DNA of 10,255 nt, from assembly GCA_020431945.1 (NCBI GenBank), contig JAGQHH010000265.1, positions 1 through 10,255 of the forward strand, written 5' to 3'. The notes beneath the pieces were generated by a model. The model had not been told where the DNA came from. It saw nothing but the letters and a program-made list of their open reading frames with translations, and made no database searches. Below are positions 5,736-10,255 of this stretch, one piece after another. Source of the stretch: Cyanobacteria bacterium HKST-UBA02. Its GTDB lineage: Bacteria > Cyanobacteriota > Vampirovibrionia > Obscuribacterales > Obscuribacteraceae. Each line of letters starts with the position of its first letter. Position 1 is the stretch's first letter. The position numbers and the translations under genes were made by a program.

Positions 5736-7061
5736 ATGGCTGACGAGGTCTTGCTTTTGGGTGAAGTCTATGTAGACTTCAGCCTTGGTGAACATGACGG
5801 CCCAGTCAAGATGAGGCTTGGCGGGCTAACCCATGCTGCCCGTGGTCTTTGGGCTTGTGATATTCCATATTCTGTAGCAGCAGTTTGTCCGAGTTATCTA
5901 ATTGCAGATGCACAAGAATACTTGATGAACCATGGCTGTGTGGAGTTTTCTGTCATTGGAGTTATTGAGGGGGCACCAAATGTAGTGGTGATCAGAGACG
6001 CCAGGGAGGTTGGTAATCAGGGCTACGAGGATTTGCTACGAGACCGCAGACGATTAGGTGGTGATTTATGGCCCGCGAAGATAGAAGAGTACTTTCACGT
6101 TGTTATATTCCCAGGAACGCTTTGTCTGGCTTCCCTCGCCAAACATTTTAATTCAGAAGCTAGTATTACTATAGACATCGCATACGGTGTCGACAGTCTT
6201 GATGATCTGATTCCAATATCTGGAAAGATTTCTGAAATTGCCATTTCAACCTCTTCGGAGCTCTTTTCGTCTTTGGATACGAAGAATGCTGACGAGTTAA
6301 TTAGCCTGTTTAGGCCTTTTTCGTCAAGGCTTTTGCTCAAGGAGAATCGAGGTGGCAGTCGATTATTCAATCTGCAAAACTCTAGTTGTGAAAAAGTGTT
6401 TGCAGACCTTAGGGACAGCACCGTAAATTCGGTCGGGGTCGGTGATGTCTTTACTGCTGTTTTCGCGGGCTACTCAAGGTCTATTGGAGACGATGCAGTT
6501 TGGCGGGGTATGCAAGCTGCTTCGAGATATTCGCAGACTACTGATGTTGACGATTTTAAGAGAGGTGTGCAGCGAGATTTAGCTTTGGATGTAGGTGATG
6601 TGCGTAGCCTCGGTGGTGTTTCGTTGCCATGGTATGATCGACCGGCCTTAGATATATATCTTGCTGCTCCCGACTTTTCCTATGTCGATAGGCATGAAGT
6701 TGAAATCGTGGTTGAGGCATTGAAGTATCATAATTTTGTTGTTCGTCGACCAGTCGTAGAAAATGGGGAAGCGAAACTCGGAACGCCTCCTAAAGAACTA
6801 GTGAAGTTTTACCGAAAGGACTACGATCTGCTGAAAGACTGTTCACTAGTGTTTGCTATCCCTTTGCAGAGGGATCCTGGTGCACTAGTGGAAATAGGGA
6901 TTGCAATAGAGCTAGGAATACCTGTTGTCACATACGATCCGCGCTCTGAGGCTAATAATACAATGGTTGTTTGTGGTAGCTATTGCTATTCGTCTAGTCT
7001 CGATTCATGTATCAATGCGACGTTTGAGTGTCTGTCCAAGAAGCTAATGAGGAGTCTATGA
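5736..7061 (+). CDS. PfkB-like kinase fused to nucleoside deoxyribosyltransferase-like domain
   Basis: This 441-aa two-domain protein joins two nucleoside-handling folds. Residues 1-295 resemble PfkB/ribokinase-family sugar or nucleoside kinases: RLGGLTHAARGLWA (27-40) matches the N-terminal substrate-binding glycine motif, and NSVGVGDVFTAVFAGY (231-246) matches DTxGAGDxF, keeping the catalytic Asp (D237) but with Asn for the first Asp. Residues 305-441 resemble nucleoside 2-deoxyribosyltransferases: LDIYLAAPDFSY at the start, the YRKDYDLLKDCSLVFAI segment (359-375), and DPGALVEIGIAIELGIPVV (380-398) with the probable catalytic Glu (E386). Such enzymes form or break the base-sugar bond, and PfkB enzymes phosphorylate the sugar. 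The substrate is unknown; a nucleoside or deazaguanine nucleoside is my guess. It overlaps the QueC-like gene by ATGA. Confidence 0.85.
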   Translation: MADEVLLLGEVYVDFSLGEHDGPVKMRLGGLTHAARGLWACDIPYSVAAVCPSYLIADAQEYLMNHGCVEFSVIGVIEGAPNVVVIRDAREVGNQGYEDLLRDRRRLGGDLWPAKIEEYFHVVIFPGTLCLASLAKHFNSEASITIDIAYGVDSLDDLIPISGKISEIAISTSSELFSSLDTKNADELISLFRPFSSRLLLKENRGGSRLFNLQNSSCEKVFADLRDSTVNSVGVGDVFTAVFAGYSRSIGDDAVWRGMQAASRYSQTTDVDDFKRGVQRDLALDVGDVRSLGGVSLPWYDRPALDIYLAAPDFSYVDRHEVEIVVEALKYHNFVVRRPVVENGEAKLGTPPKELVKFYRKDYDLLKDCSLVFAIPLQRDPGALVEIGIAIELGIPVVTYDPRSEANNTMVVCGSYCYSSSLDSCINATFECLSKKLMRSL

Positions 7062-7681
7062 AGACAGTAGGTCTGCTAGCTTCGGGCGGCTTAGACTCTA
7101 CAACAGTCGCATATTTATTGCTAGAGGCAGGCAAGCGAGTGCAGCCGATGTTTTTCGATTATGGGCAACATTGCGTTGAGAAGGAGTGGCGGCGTCTCAA
7201 TGAAGTGATGCCTGCTGGAAGCAACCCACCTGATAGGAGTTGCATATCAGACTTATATAGAGGGTCCAGCTCTCGCCTTATAGTCGAGGCCGACTTATGG
7301 CGGACCGAGGTGCGGGATGATGACCTATATGTTCCATATAGGACACTCTTATTCTTTTCCGCTGCTGCCGCCCGCGCACAAACTTTGGGTGTTCTCGAGG
7401 TGTACACTGGCTTTATTAATAGCAATCACGCTAAGGAGATCGATTGTTCCGCAGCCTTCTTGAATCAGTTGGATCGTTTGACCGTGGAGGTTGGACCTGT
7501 TCGATTTGAATCACCTTTTAGATATTCGTCGAAAGTTGATGTAACTAGAGAGGCGCTACGTCTCGGTGTCCCCATTGGCCTCACGTATTCTTGTCAGGCT
7601 TCCAGTATGTATCCTTGCGGTGCTTGTCCTAACTGTGTAGAAAGGTTGACGGCTCTGCGTACAGCGGGTCTGTTGCCATGA
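7058..7681 (+). CDS. QueC-like PP-loop ATPase (Cap9/QatC-type)
   Basis: This 207-aa protein resembles 7-cyano-7-deazaguanine synthase QueC, which uses ATP to make preQ0 from 7-carboxy-7-deazaguanine. The ATP PP-loop SGGLDSTT is at residues 9-16, FDYGQ at 33-37, and YVPYRTLLFFSAAAA (91-105) sits where QueC has VPGRNxxFL. A four-Cys zinc site is complete (C179, C187, C190, C193). The QueC base-recognition segment (GYPDCR) is replaced by KEIDCS (126-131), losing the Arg, and the protein is about 25 residues shorter than E. coli QueC (231 aa). With no QueD, QueE or FolE nearby it is unlikely to be a housekeeping preQ0 synthase. The homologues Cap9 (type IV CBASS) and QatC show that QueC-like proteins work in defence. 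The start at 7058 overlaps the previous stop (ATGA), and GAGGAG lies just upstream. Confidence 0.88.
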   Translation: MKTVGLLASGGLDSTTVAYLLLEAGKRVQPMFFDYGQHCVEKEWRRLNEVMPAGSNPPDRSCISDLYRGSSSRLIVEADLWRTEVRDDDLYVPYRTLLFFSAAAARAQTLGVLEVYTGFINSNHAKEIDCSAAFLNQLDRLTVEVGPVRFESPFRYSSKVDVTREALRLGVPIGLTYSCQASSMYPCGACPNCVERLTALRTAGLLP

Positions 7682-8322
7682 GTACCTTTTCTAAGTTTAG
7701 TACTATAGAGGTACTTGCTTCTGCACGAATGGTTGCAGATTTTGCCACAGGAGAGGGATTGGAAGGTGGGAGTTATAGAATTGAGCGTGCATGTTACAGC
7801 CATCTTGGAGCGGTGTTGGCCGATTCCATTCTTCAAACAGGCCTTAATTACACGTCGGTCGTGCGACCACGTGTAGATCGAATTTTGGCGGAGTTTCCCG
7901 ATGCCGATAACACTGAGTTTCTTCTGTCAGTCGTTTGTTCTAAGCGTACAAGTCAGTTCTTGAATTGGACACATCCAGTCAAGCTATCGCGGTTTGAGGA
8001 ATTAGTTTGGTCGGTTTATGGAGTAGGTGTAAGAAACGCAGCGGATCTCAGATGTCAACTCGCTGACAGTCACTTTTCCTTTTTACTTCAGGAGATCAAC
8101 GGAATCGGTCCAAAGACGGTGGATTATATGGCTTGCCTTGTTGGAATCGAGTCTATCGCAGTTGATCGCCATATAAGGAGGTACGCGGAGCGCGTTGGAA
8201 TACAAGCATCGGAATATCAGTTCCTGAAACTAGTATTTTCTTACGCTGCAGATCTTCTTTCGTTATCACGGAGGGAGTTTGATGCTTGGATATGGCACCG
8301 AGAGACCAGTGCGATTCGCTGA
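7678..8322 (+). CDS. HhH-GPD (OGG/Nth-like) DNA glycosylase, Cap11-type
   Basis: This 214-aa protein carries the helix-hairpin-helix-GPD glycosylase core: INGIGPKTVDY (140-150) with the Lys of bifunctional enzymes (K146), and AVDRHIRRY (161-169) with the catalytic Asp (D163). There is no C-terminal four-Cys iron-sulphur loop as in Nth/MutY. The N-terminal part (LADSILQTGLNY, 47-58) resembles archaeal/OGG-like members. Known enzymes remove damaged bases from DNA and may cut the strand. Type IV CBASS operons carry an OGG-like gene with a QueC-like one, so a role in that type of pathway is likely here, perhaps on DNA or on a nucleoside intermediate. It starts within the stop of the QueC-like gene (ATGA) and is the last of the tightly packed cassette; the next gene is 81 bp away. 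Confidence 0.88.
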   Translation: MSTFSKFSTIEVLASARMVADFATGEGLEGGSYRIERACYSHLGAVLADSILQTGLNYTSVVRPRVDRILAEFPDADNTEFLLSVVCSKRTSQFLNWTHPVKLSRFEELVWSVYGVGVRNAADLRCQLADSHFSFLLQEINGIGPKTVDYMACLVGIESIAVDRHIRRYAERVGIQASEYQFLKLVFSYAADLLSLSRREFDAWIWHRETSAIR

Positions 8323-8403
8323 CAAGATCAATGAGAGCAATCTGTCACTTATAGGAATGCGCAATTTCAGAACCAAAAGGGGACTCTATGTGAGCAAATA
8401 AGA
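8323..8403 (+). other. 81-bp gap before the reverse transcriptase
   Basis: No gene and no convincing terminator or promoter is visible. This short leader could hold a small RNA, as some defence RTs use, but I see no clear hairpin. The 11-mer CAATTTCAGAA occurs here (8362-8372) and again just inside the gene (8439-8449), probably by chance. Confidence 0.35.
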
Positions 8404-9990
8404 ATGGAAATCGTGGACTATAACTATCTCGCAAATCTCAATTTCAGAAGTAGTGCTGGACGTGTAAGGTCAGATATTCGAACGGATCTCGTCTATGCGC
8501 CTCACTTCTCCGCAAGCTTTGATGTAATTCCGGAGGAAATCTTTGAACACTTAAGAACGCTGGTAAAGGCACACAAGTTCTATGCGAGTCCACCAATCAC
8601 TCTTGAAAGTCCAAAACGAAGCGGGCTTACCAGACCAGGAAGCATTCTCGATCCACTAAATCGTTTACTTTATCAGGTGTTGGTAGATCAAATAGCTGTG
8701 GATGGTGAATCACAGATCGATAGAGACAATGTATTTAGTCAGGTGTTGCTGGAAAGTGATCCTGACTCTGAGATGTTTGTCCATGCGAGTGACTGTTACT
8801 CAAAATTTCTCGACAAGATCGAAAGAGCCGCAGAAGATAGTGAATATGTTTTAGAGGCGGATATCAACTCGTTTTTTGAACGAATCTACCATCATAGCTT
8901 GGTTAACTTTCTGTCTGGCGTCTGTCAAGATCAGCAAGCTGTAAAGTCTCTTAGCCAGTTGCTATTCGTTTTTACTCAGAAGGACTCTCATGGGATCATT
9001 CAAGGGGTCTTTCCATCTGACTTTCTCGGGAACATATACCTGTGCCCCTTGGATGCTGATTTAAAAATTTTGGGACAAAGATTCTGTAGATATGTAGATG
9101 ACATCTATTTGTTCTTTGACAGCCGCAAGGATGCCTTTAAGCGGCTGGGATACCTATGTCAATATTTGCGCAGAGAAGGCTTAAACCTCAACGAATCTAA
9201 GACCTCGATAAAGAGGTCAGAAAAACTAGTCACGAAAGACAAAGCCGTGAAGGATTTATTTGATGAGGCTAGAAAGGAGGTCGAGGCTCAAGAAATTCTA
9301 TCGAAGGATGTTTCGTATGGATTTGCCGGCGAGTGGGAAGATAGCGAAGTACTGCCATCCATGGAAGATGATTCAGGTTGGCAAGACTTTGAGACAAGGG
9401 CAGTGGAACGTCTGTTTGACTATAAAGTGGAAAACAAAGCTCTTTCAGATGTTATTGATAGATTCTGTCTACCGATTCTGGCTGCGTCACATTCAGACCT
9501 GGCCGTAGCGTCGTCAATAGAAGGCATTCAGAGACGTCCACATATGAGCAGGGATTATTGCAGATATCTGGCTTCCTTAGCCAAGCGCGATGACGCAGTA
9601 GCCAAAGAGCTCGGAGACCTATTGATTTCTGATGATATTGTCTATGATGCTCAACGAATGTGGATTCTTGCAGCTGTTCTACAGACAAAATACCATTCAG
9701 AGGCTCTTGTAGATCATTGCATTAGGGTACTCAGAAGTCGGGAATATCATCAGGCTGTTCGCGCCCTTGCTTGCATCTATGCCGGCGCTAGAGGAGCTGC
9801 GGCTCAACGCCGAATTGTGAAACAGTATTACCAGAGTGAGGAGTCAGAATATGTTCGTTCCGCCATCTTGTACACGTCCAAGTATTTCCCAAAGAACGAG
9901 CGCGATACTTGCATTACTAGTTGGGGGGGTCACTCCGTCACGAATAGTATAGTAGCAAAGACTGTAAAGGAGCTATCTAAGAGGTTGTGA
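8404..9990 (+). CDS. Reverse transcriptase, UG/Abi (DRT-like) type with helical-repeat tail
   Basis: This 528-aa protein has the reverse transcriptase palm motifs. Motif A is LEADINSFFERI (150-161, D153), motif B is GIIQGVFPSDFLGNIYL (197-213), and motif C is RYVDDIYLFF (229-238) with catalytic D232/D233. Motif D is LRREGLNLNESKTSI (255-269). From about 330 to the end there is no maturase or endonuclease domain. Instead there are alpha-helical segments with HEAT-like periodicity (for example 385-500), as in AbiK/AbiA and UG/Abi-group RTs that defend against phage, some by untemplated DNA synthesis. No retron msr-msd is apparent. The ATG at 8404 lacks a good ribosome binding site; AAAAGGGGA is about 20 nt upstream. 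It is in the same direction as the cassette with an 81-bp gap, so it may be part of it. Its stop abuts the IS21 remnant. Confidence 0.85.
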   Translation: MEIVDYNYLANLNFRSSAGRVRSDIRTDLVYAPHFSASFDVIPEEIFEHLRTLVKAHKFYASPPITLESPKRSGLTRPGSILDPLNRLLYQVLVDQIAVDGESQIDRDNVFSQVLLESDPDSEMFVHASDCYSKFLDKIERAAEDSEYVLEADINSFFERIYHHSLVNFLSGVCQDQQAVKSLSQLLFVFTQKDSHGIIQGVFPSDFLGNIYLCPLDADLKILGQRFCRYVDDIYLFFDSRKDAFKRLGYLCQYLRREGLNLNESKTSIKRSEKLVTKDKAVKDLFDEARKEVEAQEILSKDVSYGFAGEWEDSEVLPSMEDDSGWQDFETRAVERLFDYKVENKALSDVIDRFCLPILAASHSDLAVASSIEGIQRRPHMSRDYCRYLASLAKRDDAVAKELGDLLISDDIVYDAQRMWILAAVLQTKYHSEALVDHCIRVLRSREYHQAVRALACIYAGARGAAAQRRIVKQYYQSEESEYVRSAILYTSKYFPKNERDTCITSWGGHSVTNSIVAKTVKELSKRL

Positions 9991-10255
9991 CCAAGCAGAG
10001 TGAATCGGCGCGAAGGTAGACTGGGAATTTCTGGCGCAGCCCCTGGCGAATATGTAGTTGCTTGCTCCCATTACGCCCACAAAGATCTCTGCTCTCCTAA
10101 CCTCTCCGGTATCGCGGTCGGTGATCCATGCTCCCTGCCCTGCAGAGTCTACGAAGAACTTCTCGCCGGCTCTGTGGTCCTGCTGCATGACGACGTCGCG
10201 CTTCTTCTGCCACTGTCGGAGCCGCCGGCCGAATTGTGGGTAGCTCAAGCCGGTC
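9973..10255 (-). pseudogene. istA: IS21-family transposase (istA) fragment
   Basis: A minus-strand open frame enters from the right edge and ends with TAG at 9975-9973, inside the RT gene's last codons. Residues SYPQFGRRLRQWQ, HRAGEKFFVDSAG (the Asp is the first acidic residue of the DDE transposase core) and RDTGEVRRAEIFVGVMGASN match IstA of the IS21 family. After ASNYIFA the match stops: the rest (RGCARNSQ...) does not look like IstA, so the gene is broken there, with the second and third catalytic residues missing. No istB is visible. It marks an old mobile-element boundary at the right end of the accessory segment. The region 9986-10060 on the plus strand may hold the element's terminal repeats, but the end cannot be fixed. 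Confidence 0.8.

Noticed and set aside
1..10255. CRISPR array or retron ncRNA
   Set aside because: No regularly spaced identical repeats with spacers were seen, and no msr-msd-like inverted repeats were visible beside the reverse transcriptase.

Overview
The window looks like an accessory (defence-island type) segment of a proteobacterial chromosome, probably from a gammaproteobacterium. Two genes in the middle, an SDR oxidoreductase and an AraC-type regulator at about 1.97-3.92 kb, are visibly GC-rich and look like host backbone. The DNA on both sides is more AT-rich, has different codon use, and carries genes of types common in conflict systems. An IS21-family transposase remnant closes the right end. 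Genus cannot be read from the sequence.

Left part (1-1.86 kb, all minus strand): a partial gene running off the edge, an unrecognised 172-aa protein, a very short ORF that overlaps the stop of the gene before it (TAATG), and an unusual regulator. The regulator joins a response-regulator receiver domain to a C-terminal Xre/MbcA/ParS-type (antitoxin) domain. Its control region holds three CGCAAC repeats spaced exactly 11 bp apart over a likely promoter. A 22-bp sequence (21/22 identical) occurs upstream of this gene and again upstream of the 172-aa gene.

Middle (1.97-3.92 kb, plus): SDR oxidoreductase followed by an AraC/XylS-family regulator. A stand-alone trypsin-like protease without a signal peptide follows (4.02-4.91 kb). 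Then comes about 0.4 kb with no intact gene, possibly a decayed coding sequence, ending in a recognisable promoter.

Right part (5.36-8.32 kb, plus): four tightly packed genes, with gaps of 1 bp or 4-bp ATGA overlaps. They encode a 125-aa protein with a Gly/Ser-rich N-terminus (MGSTGSGSFSDY), a PfkB-like kinase fused to a nucleoside deoxyribosyltransferase-like domain, a QueC-like PP-loop enzyme, and an HhH-GPD (OGG/Nth-like) glycosylase. QueC-like plus OGG-like genes are hallmark accessory genes of type IV CBASS, where a QueC homologue takes part in attaching a deazaguanine to a protein N-terminus. Here there is no CD-NTase and no TGT-like gene. My inference is a related but distinct immune system in which the Gly/Ser-rich small protein is the modified partner. 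A reverse transcriptase of the UG/Abi (DRT-like) type, with a YVDD motif and a helical-repeat tail, follows 81 bp downstream (8.40-9.99 kb) and may be part of the system or a separate neighbour. The IS21 istA fragment abuts its stop codon.
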